The position numbers and the translations under genes are program-made. Below are positions 50,844 to 60,792 of a DNA stretch of 64,000 nucleotides, piece by piece. The notes under the pieces were generated by a model that worked only from the letters and a program-made list of their open reading frames with translations, did no database searches and was not told the origin of the DNA. How positions within the stretch are numbered: the stretch's first letter is position 1; each line of letters begins with the position of its first letter. Source of the stretch: Candidatus Methanosuratincola subterraneus (GTDB taxonomy: Archaea > Thermoproteota > Methanomethylicia > Methanomethylicales > Methanomethylicaceae); assembly GCA_004028775.1 (NCBI GenBank), contig RXGA01000001.1, positions 186,001-250,000 of the forward strand, in the 5' to 3' direction.

Positions 50844-51899
50844 TCAACCCCCAAGGGAGTCCAGCACCTCGTGGGGGGCACTCGCCCTCTCCATCAGCTC
50901 GAGCCTCTCCGCCTCCTCAGGGCTCAGCCTGTCCAGGATCTGACCCTTGAGGCTCTCAACCTCATGGTTCCCCACTTTCGCGTATGTGTGCGCGTCGATC
51001 AGCGGGTACGGGTACCCGGGGTACCACATGTACGAGGAACAAGCCAAGAGCCCCCTGAGGAGGGAATCCAGCTGCCCGCCTGTCGCGCCTTCAAAGACGT
51101 CAAGCCTGTATCCCCTGTCCGCCGCCTCGTGGAGCCTAGCGTAGTAGACTGTCGCGTGGTGGGCCCACTCCTCTGACATCCCGAGCCTGATTATCCATCT
51201 CTCGTACCCTTTTCTCCTCGCCATGAAATCAACAGTGCCCGCGACTGGGTACCCGCTCTCAAGGTAAATGATCGTGCTCTTCGAGAGGCCTGCGACGACC
51301 GCGCCCCGCTCCTTTGCTTTCTGGTAGAGCCTGTTGGCGAACTCGGTCTCGCCCTTGAACGCAGTCTGGAGCGCCCCGTCGATAAGGACACACTCGGCGC
51401 CGGACTCGACCGCCCTCTCCGCCATCTTCCACTCGCAGAACCTCCTGGCGATGGAGACCGCCCTGGTCATGTCCCCGTACATGTTCCCGACCATCAGCGA
51501 CTGGTCCCTGGTGTCGATCTCCAACGGATCGAGCGGGCACCCGCCCGAAATCGGGTACACCTCGGTCCGGAAGATCGCCTTCCCCTCCTTCTTCATGACC
51601 TCGGTCTTGGAGATGAACTCGACGGTCTCGCAGTGGTCCATCTTTTTCATGCCGAGGAACTGGTTGTAGTAGACCCTGTTCAAGACGACAGCAAGGGTGG
51701 GGGTCATCAACACCGCATTGGATCCCCCGTCGACCGCAGAGATCACCGGTATCTCATCGGATCCGGGGAGGGGGAGCTCCTTAAGGTCCTCCTCCTTCAG
51801 CGCTTCATTGAACCCCGAGACTATCCCCGCATTCGGGAGATCCAGGTGCCCCCTCAGCGCCTCGCAGATCTCGTCCAGAAGTCCCGGCAAAGCACGCAA
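50844..51899 (-). CDS. nurA: 5'-3' nuclease NurA
   Basis: 351-aa nuclease, partner of HerA. Catalytic acidic residues fall in VISAVDGGSNAVLM near residue 55 and in CVLIDGAL near residue 170, with the conserved TIIYLESG and HATVYYARL segments. First gene of the resection operon. TTG 51899 is 30 bp from the centre of a TATA box (51926-51933) and may be leaderless; TTG 51890 with GAGG 8 bases upstream is the alternative. Confidence 0.88.
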   Translation of the reverse strand: MRALPGLLDEICEALRGHLDLPNAGIVSGFNEALKEEDLKELPLPGSDEIPVISAVDGGSNAVLMTPTLAVVLNRVYYNQFLGMKKMDHCETVEFISKTEVMKKEGKAIFRTEVYPISGGCPLDPLEIDTRDQSLMVGNMYGDMTRAVSIARRFCEWKMAERAVESGAECVLIDGALQTAFKGETEFANRLYQKAKERGAVVAGLSKSTIIYLESGYPVAGTVDFMARRKGYERWIIRLGMSEEWAHHATVYYARLHEAADRGYRLDVFEGATGGQLDSLLRGLLACSSYMWYPGYPYPLIDAHTYAKVGNHEVESLKGQILDRLSPEEAERLELMERASAPHEVLDSLGG

Positions 51900-51925
51900 C
51901 CTCAGCTAATAGAGCATTCAACAAG

Positions 51926-51933
51926 TATATATA
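51926..51933 (-). promoter_or_regulatory. TATA box of the nurA-herA-mre11-rad50 operon
   Basis: TATATATA in an AT-rich region, about 30 bp upstream of the nurA start on the minus strand. No further promoter-size gap occurs before rad50 except the 88 bp between herA and mre11. Confidence 0.6.
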
Positions 51934-52033
51934 GATAATTAATTTAATTATTTTAATTTATTTAATAAATCTCGAAACAGGGGCTGCGCCTCCAACTCCG
52001 GTTCGTGCATAAATTCACGCTTTGAAACCTGCT

Positions 52034-53110
52034 TCATCTGGCAATGGGCAATCCTTTCAGGTCCTGCCAGAGGTAGTAGACCTCCTTCTTGCTCCCGTCT
52101 GGATTTTTCAGGGATATCGATGCTGTTCCTGGATCAACTATGGACGCAACCGTGCCTTCCATCTTGATTTCATGGAGGAATAGCCAATTAACCATCTCGA
52201 CATCGAGCCCCTTGGTCAGCCTCAAGAATTGCACAAGGAACTCAGCCTGCTCCTTCTCTGAACTTCCAGACTCCTGGGATGATGCCCATCCAATCTCGGT
52301 GAAAGCAAGCTTCTGGCCCGTGAAGTTCATTATCCTCAGGTAATAGTCGTCGGGGATTTCCTCCGGGGCACTGAATTGCTTCCAAGGGTAAGTTGTGAGC
52401 CCTATGAGGTCAGACCTGTTGGAGAGGGGGGCAAGCATCCAGAACTGATCATTCTCTACCATGTGGTTGTAGGAGAGCACAACCATTACCTTGGTGCTCT
52501 GCGACACCCCCTTTATCGCAGCATAGGCCCTGTCGAGCATATTCAGGTAAGCTCCAAAGTCGTCCGGATGGGAGTAGAAGTAATCATTCACCTCATTCCC
52601 AAGCGACAGGTACTCTGGCTTGAACTCCCTTGCGATTGCCTCTGCCTCCGCGACCCACAGGTCGATGAACTGGGGGTCTGACAAGTCTGCAGGAACCCCA
52701 GGCGGGGCATCGATGAGATACTCCAGCCCTGCGCCCCCTGCATTCGCAATTGTTGCGAAGTCCAGCGTGATGACCAGATTCAGCCCGTAAACCCTGGCAC
52801 CCTCCACAACTCTGGACTTGTTCAGCTGATCAAACTCCCCGATGCCTGTTTCTGATGTCCATATCATCACAACCTCGCCGAGTGAAGCCGCTTCTTGGTA
52901 TGCATCCACGATATCGCTGAATGTGGTTTCGGGCATGCTCTTTGGCGTGGGGGCCATGCCTATCAGGAAGCGCCTTTCAGCGATCGGAAGGCTGTAGTTG
53001 CTTTGGTGGATCTGGTTTTGTTGATCCGGATGCCTGTACGCCCAGAAGCTCATGCCGCAGGCGATGATGGCTGCCGCCACAATGATTGATGTGACCATTT
53101 TTTTCCGCAT
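52034..53110 (-). CDS. Secreted glycosidase-like (beta/alpha)8 barrel protein
   Basis: 358 aa with an N-terminal signal/anchor (MVTSIIVAAAIIACGMSFWA). The mature part looks like a clan GH-A hydrolase: YLSLGNEVNDYF holds the likely acid/base Glu (NE pair), and KLAFTEIGWASS holds the likely nucleophile Glu; NFTGQ, WLFLHEIK and TTYPWKQ are compatible strand ends. Closest in style to GH53-type galactanases, but the substrate is uncertain. It lies alone and ends next to the nurA promoter region. Confidence 0.7.
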   Translation of the reverse strand: MRKKMVTSIIVAAAIIACGMSFWAYRHPDQQNQIHQSNYSLPIAERRFLIGMAPTPKSMPETTFSDIVDAYQEAASLGEVVMIWTSETGIGEFDQLNKSRVVEGARVYGLNLVITLDFATIANAGGAGLEYLIDAPPGVPADLSDPQFIDLWVAEAEAIAREFKPEYLSLGNEVNDYFYSHPDDFGAYLNMLDRAYAAIKGVSQSTKVMVVLSYNHMVENDQFWMLAPLSNRSDLIGLTTYPWKQFSAPEEIPDDYYLRIMNFTGQKLAFTEIGWASSQESGSSEKEQAEFLVQFLRLTKGLDVEMVNWLFLHEIKMEGTVASIVDPGTASISLKNPDGSKKEVYYLWQDLKGLPIAR

Positions 53111-53171
53111 TTAAGGCGCCATTTTATGGCTTTCTCAAAGATGTATTTATGCTCTAGGCGGAGTCTCAAGG

Positions 53172-53180
53172 TTTTTTATA
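53172..53180 (+). promoter_or_regulatory. TATA box of the PfkB-family kinase
   Basis: TTTTTTATA centred 28 bp before GTG 53205, consistent with a leaderless GTG start. Confidence 0.55.
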
Positions 53181-53204
53181 GGGGATCCGCCACTGTAAAA
53201 ACCA

Positions 53205-54170
53205 GTGATCCCGTTGGCAGAGATCGTCTTCGTTGGCCACACATCCATAGACAGGGTGAAGAACTCCAACGGGGAAAAGATCCAGCCGGGAGGGGCCGCC
53301 CTTTACGCGGCCTACGGGGCGAGGACGCTCTGCAGGGACGTCTGCCTTGTCACCGCTGTTGGCAGCGACTACAGCTTCTGGGAGGCGCTCTCGGAGTTCC
53401 CAGCCGAGTTCATCGCCCGCCGCAAAGGCAGGAGCACCAGGTTCGACATCTCATACGACGCCAACTGGAACGCGCACTACCACTCATTCGAACCGGGACC
53501 TGCCTCGGCCATCACTACGCGGGCGCTCCTTAACGCAGTGCGGAGGGGTGCCGCTTTCGTCCACGTTGCACCTATGAACCCCCCAAAGATGGAGCGGATG
53601 GTCTCGGCACTGAGGGGATCAGGCCTCGACGTGAAGATCTCGGTCAACTCTTGCATAAACTACATGGACAGCAGCGCCAACCGGAAGTCGATACTGAAGT
53701 CTGCATCGATGGCTGACATATTCATACTGAACGAGCGCGAGCTCCACGCGCTCACAGGCGTGGAGGTCGTGTCCGAGGCAATAAGAGCCATAAAATCCAA
53801 GACCCTGGTCCTGACCCTCGGCGAGATCGGGACCATGATCAGGTCAGAGGGGACAAGGGATCTGATCCCTGCGCTCGCGGCGATCACAAAGAAGGCTGTG
53901 GACGTCACCGGGGCCGGCGACACCTGGTCAGGGAGCTTCCTTGCCGCCTTCCACAAGACCGGCAGCTGGATCAAGGCCGTGTCGTACGCCTCCTTCGTCT
54001 CGGCGGTGAAGTGCACTGGCTGGAACTTCGAGAAGGTGAGCCGCCTCCGCTTCGATAGCGTTGAGGATGTCTACGACCTTGTGGTCGCAATGAAGGAGAA
54101 GGGCAGGCAGCTCAGGCTCGCAGAGGCATTGAAGAACAGGCAAGAGCCCAGCGGCCCCGCCCGCCTATGA
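53205..54170 (+). CDS. PfkB/ribokinase-family sugar kinase
   Basis: 321 aa. Ribokinase-fold markers are the N-terminal glycine-rich PGGAALYAAYGARTL and the C-terminal DVTGAGDTWSGSFLAAF with the catalytic Asp and anion hole. FILNERELHALTG is the typical middle motif. It phosphorylates a sugar or nucleoside; the substrate is not predictable. It converges with the his operon and probably has its own leaderless transcript. Confidence 0.85.
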   Translation: MIPLAEIVFVGHTSIDRVKNSNGEKIQPGGAALYAAYGARTLCRDVCLVTAVGSDYSFWEALSEFPAEFIARRKGRSTRFDISYDANWNAHYHSFEPGPASAITTRALLNAVRRGAAFVHVAPMNPPKMERMVSALRGSGLDVKISVNSCINYMDSSANRKSILKSASMADIFILNERELHALTGVEVVSEAIRAIKSKTLVLTLGEIGTMIRSEGTRDLIPALAAITKKAVDVTGAGDTWSGSFLAAFHKTGSWIKAVSYASFVSAVKCTGWNFEKVSRLRFDSVEDVYDLVVAMKEKGRQLRLAEALKNRQEPSGPARL

Positions 54171-54259
54171 TCCGGGATTGTGCTTGTTGCCCATCGCCCA
54201 ATGGGCCTTCAGGAACCGTGCTAGGTGTACTTGGCTGCCAGACCTCCCCGCCTCGATCC

Positions 54260-54964
54260 TCATCGCCTTCTCTTCCTGAGCTCGCTGTACACGTCCTCCA
54301 GGCTTATGCCCTTCATCTGGAGGAGTATGATCAGGTGATAGATCAGGTCCGCAGCCTCGCTGATCGTCCTCTCCTTGCTCTCCGCGACCCCTGCCAAGGC
54401 TGCCTCGACACCCTCCTCCCCGACCTTCTTCGCCGCCTTCGCAAGCCCGCCGGAGGCTATCTTTGACGTGTACGACCCTTCGCGAGGGTTCGCGATCCTG
54501 TCCTTGACCACCCTCTCGAGCTCAGCCGGGACCTCCCATGCTGCAAGGTGCTCCACAACCGGCTTGTGGAAGCATGTGCCCTCGCCAGTGTGGCAGGCAT
54601 TCCCGACCTGCCTGACCTTGAATAGCAGCGAGTCCGAGTCGCAGTCGGCGTAAACTCCTAGGACGTACTGGTAGTGCCCTGACTCTTCCCCCTTCATCCA
54701 GAGCCTCCTCCTGGATCTCGACCAGTAGTGCATCATGCCCGTGCTGAGCGTTTTCCTCAGCGCCTCCTCATCCATGAAAGCGAGCATCAGCACCCTCCCG
54801 TCCTCGCCTACCGCGATAGCCGGGATTATGCCCCCTAGCTTCTCAAAGTTGAGGGACTTGACAAGTCTCTCTATCTCTCCGCTGCCTAGCCTCACTCCTT
54901 CCACTTTTCCATCAAAGCCCATTCCGCATGCACCTTCACGAGTTGTCCTTCGCTCCTGGATCAC
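54260..54964 (-). CDS. hisIE: Bifunctional phosphoribosyl-AMP cyclohydrolase / phosphoribosyl-ATP pyrophosphohydrolase
   Basis: Fused histidine enzyme (steps 2 and 3), 234 aa. The HisI half has the zinc motif [25 protein letters not shown] and [19 protein letters not shown]. The HisE half carries [27 protein letters not shown] and [17 protein letters not shown] 54964 overlaps the hisF stop by 4 bases; ATG 54922 would also give an intact protein. It is the last gene of the operon. Confidence 0.92.
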   Translation of the reverse strand: MIQERRTTREGACGMGFDGKVEGVRLGSGEIERLVKSLNFEKLGGIIPAIAVGEDGRVLMLAFMDEEALRKTLSTGMMHYWSRSRRRLWMKGEESGHYQYVLGVYADCDSDSLLFKVRQVGNACHTGEGTCFHKPVVEHLAAWEVPAELERVVKDRIANPREGSYTSKIASGGLAKAAKKVGEEGVEAALAGVAESKERTISEAADLIYHLIILLQMKGISLEDVYSELRKRRR

Positions 54965-55779
54965 TTGCTGTCAGCATTACCACGGATCCCCTTCCCGACT
55001 CCTGCGCCGGTCGGGCGCGGGATCCTGACCGGGACGCCCCTCTCCGCGAGGTACGCCTTCACCTCCCCGACGGTGTACTCCGCGTAGTGGAATATCGAAG
55101 CGGCGAGGGCTGCATCCGCCTTGCCTGCGGTGAGCGCATCGTATATGTGTGCAGGGCCCCCTGCGCCGCCCGACGCTATCACAGGTATGTTGACGCTCTC
55201 TGAAACCCGCCTCGTCAGATCCAGATCGTAGCCGTCCTTGGACCCGTCGTAGTCCATGCTGGTCAGCAGGATCTCCCCAGCCCCCATCTCCTCTGCCTTC
55301 ACTGCCCATTCGACAGCGTCCATCCCAGTCGCCTTGCGCCCGCCGTGGGTGTAGACCTCCCACTTTCCCTCGCCAGACTTCTTGGCGTCTATCGCCACCA
55401 CGATGCACTGGCTCCCAAAGATCTCTGCCCCCTCGGTGATCAGCCTTGGGTTCTGGACCGCAGCTGTGTTCAGGGAGACCTTGTCCGCCCCCGCCATCAG
55501 GACCCTCCTAACGTCAGCGTAGCTCCTTATCCCCCCTCCCACGGTGAACGGGATCGAAAGCTCGTACGCGGTCTTCCTTACCATGTCTATGACCGTCTCC
55601 CTGTTGTCAGATGAGGCAGTGATGTCCAGGAAGACGATCTCGTCCGCCCCCTGCCGCTCATACTCCAATGCCTGCTCGACAGGGTCCCCCGCGTCCCTCA
55701 GGTTCACGAACCTTATGCCTTTGACGACCCTGCCCTTGTCGACGTCTAGGCAAGGTATGATCCTCTTTGTCAGCATCAC
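54961..55779 (-). CDS. hisF: Imidazole glycerol phosphate synthase, cyclase subunit HisF
   Basis: (beta/alpha)8 barrel of 272 aa forming IGP and AICAR from PRFAR with HisH ammonia. Phosphate-binding and catalytic motifs are [15 protein letters not shown] (Asp11 type), [26 protein letters not shown], and a second catalytic Asp in [18 protein letters not shown]. Its C-terminus ([18 protein letters not shown]) is a longer-than-usual tail. Overlaps both neighbours. Confidence 0.95.
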   Translation of the reverse strand: MMLTKRIIPCLDVDKGRVVKGIRFVNLRDAGDPVEQALEYERQGADEIVFLDITASSDNRETVIDMVRKTAYELSIPFTVGGGIRSYADVRRVLMAGADKVSLNTAAVQNPRLITEGAEIFGSQCIVVAIDAKKSGEGKWEVYTHGGRKATGMDAVEWAVKAEEMGAGEILLTSMDYDGSKDGYDLDLTRRVSESVNIPVIASGGAGGPAHIYDALTAGKADAALAASIFHYAEYTVGEVKAYLAERGVPVRIPRPTGAGVGKGIRGNADSK

Positions 55780-56489
55780 CTTACCGCCTCCATCGCCTCC
55801 CTCAGCGTGAAGGCGCCCTCGTACAGCGCCTTCCCGAGTATGACTCCCGCAGCCTTCGATCCCCTGATCAGCGACAGATCGTAGAGGCTCGAGAACCCCC
55901 CTGCCAGGTACACCTCCCCCCTTATCTCAGAGGCTGCCTTGAGGGAGTGCTCGATGTTCGGCCCCTTCATCGTCCCGTCCCGATCGATCGCGGTCATCAT
56001 GAAGATCCTCACGCCGATCTCCTCGAGCCTGCTGCAGAGCAGCAATGCGTCTATCCCGACCATCTCCTTCCACCCCTTGACTGCAACCCTCCCTGCTATG
56101 TGGTCGACTGCTGCCATGACCTTCTCCGGGCCGAACTCCTTGATGCTTGCCCTTATCAGGCTTGCATCGAGGGCCCCCGTCCCGAAGATGACCCTGCCAG
56201 CCCCAGCGGCTATGTAATCCCTTGCTGCCTCCAGGCTCCTGATGCCGCCTCCAACCTCAACCTTTGCGCCCACATTCTTTATTATCCGCTTTATCTGCTC
56301 AAGGTTGCTCCCTACCCCGATCGCCGCGTCCAGGTCGATGACATGTATCCATTCTGCGCCCTCCGACTCCCATTTCCGCGCGGCCTGTAGGGGGTCCTGG
56401 AAGTATACCTTTGTCTCCTCCAGCCTGCCTTTCGTCAGCCTCACGCATCTCCCCTTTGACACGTCAACCGCCGGTATTATCCTGATCAA
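55776..56489 (-). CDS. hisA: Phosphoribosylformimino-AICAR-phosphate isomerase HisA
   Basis: Sister barrel of HisF, 237 aa. [15 protein letters not shown] holds the catalytic Asp near the N-terminus; [29 protein letters not shown] is the first phosphate loop, and the second catalytic Asp is in [13 protein letters not shown]. It isomerises ProFAR to PRFAR. Start overlaps the hisH stop. Confidence 0.95.
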   Translation of the reverse strand: MIRIIPAVDVSKGRCVRLTKGRLEETKVYFQDPLQAARKWESEGAEWIHVIDLDAAIGVGSNLEQIKRIIKNVGAKVEVGGGIRSLEAARDYIAAGAGRVIFGTGALDASLIRASIKEFGPEKVMAAVDHIAGRVAVKGWKEMVGIDALLLCSRLEEIGVRIFMMTAIDRDGTMKGPNIEHSLKAASEIRGEVYLAGGFSSLYDLSLIRGSKAAGVILGKALYEGAFTLREAMEAVR

Positions 56490-57130
56490 CGCTTCGCCGC
56501 CTCCAGGAAGTTCCTTATTATTGTCCGGCCGGCCTCACCGCTCTTCTCCGGATGGAATTGCGTCCCGAAGACCCTCCCCTTCTCGACAATCGCGGGGATA
56601 TGCACGCCGTACTCCGTCTCTGCAACCGTTACGCCCTCCTCCCCAGGCCTGCAATAGTAGGAATGGACGAAATAGAAGTGCTCGCCGTCCGGGATCCCCC
56701 TCACAAGCTCCCCGCTCCTGACTATCCTTATGCTGTTCCAGCCCATGTGGGGGACCTTGACGGAATCCGGAAGCCTCACCACATCGCCTGAGATGACCCC
56801 GAGGCCTGGGTATTCGCCCCCTTCAAAGCTCCTTGTGAAGAGGAGCTGCATGCCTAGGCAGATCCCGAGCGCTGGGATCTCTCCGCTGCGGATCCTCCCA
56901 ACTACCCCTCCGAACCTTCCCGCGAGTGCATTTGCCCCATCCCTGAATGCGCCAACCCCCGGGATGACAACTGCGTCTGCGCATCCAGCCTCGGCGTCGC
57001 GCTGTGCGATGATCACTTCAGCATGGGGGCCTGTAATGGATCCGCTGCCGATCCCTCCGCTCGCCCTCTCGATGCCCCTCCTTATGCTCAGGAGGTTTCC
57101 GAGCCCCATGTCAAGGATCGCTACCCTCAT
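56486..57130 (-). CDS. hisH: Imidazole glycerol phosphate synthase, glutaminase subunit HisH
   Basis: Class I glutamine amidotransferase, 214 aa from ATG 57130. It begins VAILDMGLGNLLSIRRGIE; the nucleophilic Cys is in LGICLGMQLLF, and the His-Glu pair in FGTQFHPEKSGE. It provides ammonia to HisF. The frame is open a little further upstream (to 57163), but that part overlaps hisB and is unneeded. Confidence 0.93.
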   Translation of the reverse strand: MRVAILDMGLGNLLSIRRGIERASGGIGSGSITGPHAEVIIAQRDAEAGCADAVVIPGVGAFRDGANALAGRFGGVVGRIRSGEIPALGICLGMQLLFTRSFEGGEYPGLGVISGDVVRLPDSVKVPHMGWNSIRIVRSGELVRGIPDGEHFYFVHSYYCRPGEEGVTVAETEYGVHIPAIVEKGRVFGTQFHPEKSGEAGRTIIRNFLEAAKR

Positions 57131-57134
57131 CTGG

Positions 57135-57755
57135 TCAGATTGCCCCCTTGGCGCTCGGCACATCCTCCCTGCCTGTCAGCGAGACAGCCTCCCTGAGCGC
57201 TACCGCGAGCGCCTTGACCGCCGCCTCCACTTTGTGGTGGTCATTGCTCCCGTAAAGCACCTTCATGTGCAGGTTGCACTTGAGCGATGCTGCGAAGGAC
57301 TCGAGGAAATGGACGATGTCCTCGACCTTGGCGTCCTCAATCGACTCGCCCCTCGTGTTAAGCTTTATCCTGCTGTAAGCCCTGCCCCCGAGGTCTATCA
57401 CGGATCTCGCCAGCGAGTCGTCCATGGGCACATAGGCGTGCCCGAATCTCTTTATCCCCTTCTTCTCGCCGAGCGCAGACCGGATCGCCTCACCAAGCAC
57501 GAGCGCAGTATCCTCGATTATGTGGTGCTTGAGATCTCCGGAAGCCTCGAGATCTATCCTGATCGATGCGTGCTTAGCTAGGGTCCTTATCATGTGGTCG
57601 ATGAATGCGGAACCGGTGCTGCCAGTGAACTCGCCTGGGCCCTCGAGGCAGACCCTGGCGGAGATCTTGACCTCCTGCGTCTTCCTGTCGCAGCATCCCT
57701 CCCTTGCCCTTGCGCAGTCCCCGTTCCCTGATCCAGATTCCATCCCTGGGATCAT
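57135..57755 (-). CDS. hisB: Imidazoleglycerol-phosphate dehydratase HisB
   Basis: Monofunctional dehydratase of 206 aa with the repeated metal-binding motifs: AFIDHMIRTLAKHASIRIDL, DLKHHIIEDTALVLG, then HFLESFAASLKCNLHMKV and NDHHKVEAAVKALAVALREAV. The first 25-30 residues (SGSGNGDCARAREGCCDRK) are not typical of the family and look like added sequence. Overlaps hisC by ATGA. Confidence 0.93.
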   Translation of the reverse strand: MIPGMESGSGNGDCARAREGCCDRKTQEVKISARVCLEGPGEFTGSTGSAFIDHMIRTLAKHASIRIDLEASGDLKHHIIEDTALVLGEAIRSALGEKKGIKRFGHAYVPMDDSLARSVIDLGGRAYSRIKLNTRGESIEDAKVEDIVHFLESFAASLKCNLHMKVLYGSNDHHKVEAAVKALAVALREAVSLTGREDVPSAKGAI

Positions 57756-58840
57756 TTTTTGCCCTCCTCACTTATCGCCTTCCTCAGAGAATCTATGAAC
57801 TTCAGGTTGTTCTCCCTGGTCGAGACGGTCACCCTCACGCAGTTCTCGAGCAGCGGCAGCCCGCCCCTGTCCCTCACGTCTATCCCATCTTCCCCAAGGC
57901 GCCTCACAACGGAGCCAGATTCTATGCCGGGCGGGAGCCTGAAGAGTATGAAGTTGGCATCCGACTCGTAGGCGTCCACGCCGCTGAGCATCTCAAGCTC
58001 GGCCAGCAGGTAGTTTCTCTCCTCGATGACTTGCCTGATGAACGCTTCGTATACCTTCCTGTTCTCGATGACGAGCCTGACCATCTCCTGCGCGACCGAA
58101 TTGACGCTGAATGGGCTCTGTGCGGCCCTGAGCCACTTGAGGAGCCTCGCATTGCCCACGCAGTACCCTGCCCTGAGCCCTGCCATCCCGAAGGCCTTTG
58201 AGAACGTCCTCAGGACCAGGAGGTTCTCGTACTGTGTGCACTCCCCTGAAAGCGAGTACGGGGCGAAATCGACGTAGGCCTCGTCGAGGACGACCAGGCG
58301 CCCGCTCTCCTCTACTACCCTCAGGACCTCGTCCCTGTTGAATTGCTTCCCAGTCGGGTTGTTCGGGGAGCATATGAAAATCACCTTTGTCGAGTCCCCT
58401 ATGGCTGAGAGTATGCTGTCCGCGCTGAGGTCAAAATCCCCTGTCGTGAGGACCTGCCTCGTCCTCCCGCCGGCGATGGACGTGTAGAACTTGTACATCT
58501 CGAATGTGGGGTCCACAACGATGGCCTCCCTCCCTTCTGATGAGAGGAAGACCTTGGCTATCAGATCCAGTATCTCATCGGATCCATTCCCTATCAGCAC
58601 CTCGTCCTCCCAGACGCCGAGGCTCTCGGCAATCGCGCTTGCGGCAACCCATCCCTTCGGAGGGGGGTATTCCCTGACATCCACCCTCTTGATCGCTTCC
58701 GCCATCAGGGTATCAGAGAAGAACCTGTTAACCAGCAGGTTCTCGTTCAGCCCCATCCTAACCCTTCCCTCCCGAGAGAGGGTGGAGTAGGCCTCCTTGC
58801 CCTTCTTCTCGCCGAGGATCTCCCTCAGGCGATCGACCAC
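57752..58840 (-). CDS. hisC: Histidinol-phosphate aminotransferase HisC
   Basis: PLP enzyme of fold type I, 362 aa. Marker segments are LNENLLVNRFFSD, IGNGSDEILDLIAKVFL, FICSPNNPTGKQFNRDEV, VLDEAYVDFA and the PLP-lysine in RTFSKAFGMAGLRAGY; the substrate-binding Arg is in NFILFRLP. GTG 58840 is the first start; it has no clear ribosome site, and the frame reaches to just after the hisD stop. Confidence 0.92.
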   Translation of the reverse strand: MVDRLREILGEKKGKEAYSTLSREGRVRMGLNENLLVNRFFSDTLMAEAIKRVDVREYPPPKGWVAASAIAESLGVWEDEVLIGNGSDEILDLIAKVFLSSEGREAIVVDPTFEMYKFYTSIAGGRTRQVLTTGDFDLSADSILSAIGDSTKVIFICSPNNPTGKQFNRDEVLRVVEESGRLVVLDEAYVDFAPYSLSGECTQYENLLVLRTFSKAFGMAGLRAGYCVGNARLLKWLRAAQSPFSVNSVAQEMVRLVIENRKVYEAFIRQVIEERNYLLAELEMLSGVDAYESDANFILFRLPPGIESGSVVRRLGEDGIDVRDRGGLPLLENCVRVTVSTRENNLKFIDSLRKAISEEGKK

Positions 58841-58858
58841 GAAATCTTCAGGATCCAG

Positions 58859-60148
58859 CTACTTCTCCCCCTTGCAATTTGTCCCCATCCTGGAAGATAC
58901 TGCGCGCGCGTGGTTCAGCAACCCCTCCGCTGTTGCGACCATCACAGCGTCGCCCCCTATGCGCATGACCCCGTCCCTGGTGCACCGCAAGTACTCCCTG
59001 GATCTCAGGAAATCCCTGACCGAGAGGGGCGATGCCCTCTTGGCCCACCCCATAGTGGGCAGGACGTGGTTCGTGCCCGCCGTGTAGTCGCCGAGCGGGA
59101 CAGGCGTGTACTCGCCGATGAAGACCGCCCCCGCATTCCTGACCAGCTTGAAGATCTCTTCGGCGCCTTCGCCTACCAGCTCAAGGTGCTCTGGAGCCAT
59201 CTCGTTTATCGCATCCGCCCCCTCCTCACGGCTCCCGACTACTAGCGCCACCGCCTGGGCCGTGCTCTTCTCAAGTATTTCCCTCCTGGGGGACTCCTTG
59301 ACGAGGTTCTCCACCATCCTGGCGACCTCCTCTGCCAAAGCCGCGTCTGTCGTGACCAGCGCTGCCTTGGCCCTCGGGTCGTGCTCGCACTGGGCGAGGA
59401 TGTCGTAAGCAAGCCATTCGGGCTTATCGAACCCCTCGGTGTAGATGAGCAACTCGCTCGGCCCTGCCGGCATGTCGACAGCCACGTCCCATGAAACCAG
59501 CATCTTCGCGACGGTGACGTAGATGTTCCCGGGGCCGAAGATCTTCTCGACCTTCCTTATCCTCTCGGTTCCGTAAGCCATAGCTGCAATCGCCTGCGCC
59601 CCCCCGACCCTGTAGACCTCATCCACCTCAGCAATGTAGGCTGCAGCCAGGATCGCCTCGGGGACGTCCCCTCCCTTTCCGGGCGGCGTGAAGACTGCGC
59701 ACCTGTCCACGCCCGCGACCTTTGCTGGAATCGCGGTCATCAGCACGGTCGATGGGTAGGCCGCGCTCCCGCCAGGCACGTACAGCCCGACTGACTGTAT
59801 CGGATCGAACTTTATCCCTGCGGAAACGCCTGGGACTATCGTCGCGGAGAACTCGAGGGGTTTCTGGAGCTCCTGGAACGCGCGTATCCTTTCAGCAGAA
59901 TTCCTCAGTGCAGCCCTCAGGCTTTCCGGGATCGCGTTGTACGCCCTTCTCATCTCACCCCATTCGATCCTGATGCGATCCGGTTCTATCCTGACCTTGT
60001 CGAACTTCTCCGTGTACTCCAGGACTGCCGAATCCCCGAGATCCCTGACCCTCGCTATTATGGCAGAGACGTAATCTGCGATCTCCTTCGGGACCTGGGA
60101 TGGTCTTATTGGCTCGGAGGCATAGTCGCTGTACTTGACGACTTTCAA
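58859..60148 (-). CDS. hisD: Histidinol dehydrogenase HisD
   Basis: Zinc enzyme catalysing the last two oxidations of histidine synthesis, 429 aa. Signature blocks are VPGGSAAYPSTVLMTAIPAKVAGV, RVGGAQAIAAMAYGTERI, GPGNIYVTVAKM, MPAGPSELLIY, QCEHDPRAKAALVT and APEHLEL. Overlaps hisG by 4 bases. Confidence 0.95.
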   Translation of the reverse strand: MKVVKYSDYASEPIRPSQVPKEIADYVSAIIARVRDLGDSAVLEYTEKFDKVRIEPDRIRIEWGEMRRAYNAIPESLRAALRNSAERIRAFQELQKPLEFSATIVPGVSAGIKFDPIQSVGLYVPGGSAAYPSTVLMTAIPAKVAGVDRCAVFTPPGKGGDVPEAILAAAYIAEVDEVYRVGGAQAIAAMAYGTERIRKVEKIFGPGNIYVTVAKMLVSWDVAVDMPAGPSELLIYTEGFDKPEWLAYDILAQCEHDPRAKAALVTTDAALAEEVARMVENLVKESPRREILEKSTAQAVALVVGSREEGADAINEMAPEHLELVGEGAEEIFKLVRNAGAVFIGEYTPVPLGDYTAGTNHVLPTMGWAKRASPLSVRDFLRSREYLRCTRDGVMRIGGDAVMVATAEGLLNHARAVSSRMGTNCKGEK

Positions 60149-60792
60149 GGACTCAACCCCTTCAGCTTGTTAGTTATCGCTTCGACCTTATCATACTTTG
60201 TCTTGTAAGATATCTTGTTGCAGATCAGCCTAGCCGAAGAGCTCATCACCTTCCCGATTGCAGACAGCCTGTTCTTCTCGAGGGTAGCCCCGGTGCTGGA
60301 GATGTCCACTATGGCGATCGCGAGCCCGAGCCTCGGGGCTATCTCCACCGCCCCTTTGAGGGTGATCGTCTCGACTTGGATCCCAATCTCGTCAAAGTAA
60401 GCCTTTGCCACATTCGGGAATTCGGTTGCGATCTTGGATCCGTGCGGGATCTCCGACGGGCTCCTTATCCCGCTGTCCTTGCTGACGGCTACGACGAGGT
60501 CGCAGCATCCGAAGCCCAGATCGGCAAGTTCGTAGACCTCGAGCCCGGTCTCAGCCACTATGTCCCTCCCCGTTATCCCCAGGTCCGCTATCCCGTAGTA
60601 CACGTAGACCGGGATGTCCGCAGCCCTGACTGAGAGTATGTCGATCTCGGGATCCGTCGTCTTGGACAGGTAGGCCCTCTCCTCCCCGAGCCACTTTATA
60701 CCCGCCGACTCCAGGAGCCTGAGTGCCGGATCTCTCATCCTCCCCTTGTTCGGAACGGCGAAGACAAGCCTCTCTTTTGTTTCAGGGGGCAT
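60145..60792 (-). CDS. hisG: ATP phosphoribosyltransferase HisG, short form
   Basis: First enzyme of histidine synthesis, 215 aa from ATG 60792, which has GGTGAGGAG directly upstream and overlaps the hisZ end. The sequence FAVPNKGRMRDPALRLLESAGIKW starts the catalytic domain, and SSTGATLEKNRLSAIGKV lies near the C-terminus. The regulatory C-terminal ACT-like domain of long-form HisG is missing. Short HisG needs HisZ as partner, and a HisZ-like gene is immediately upstream. Confidence 0.92.
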   Translation of the reverse strand: MPPETKERLVFAVPNKGRMRDPALRLLESAGIKWLGEERAYLSKTTDPEIDILSVRAADIPVYVYYGIADLGITGRDIVAETGLEVYELADLGFGCCDLVVAVSKDSGIRSPSEIPHGSKIATEFPNVAKAYFDEIGIQVETITLKGAVEIAPRLGLAIAIVDISSTGATLEKNRLSAIGKVMSSSARLICNKISYKTKYDKVEAITNKLKGLSP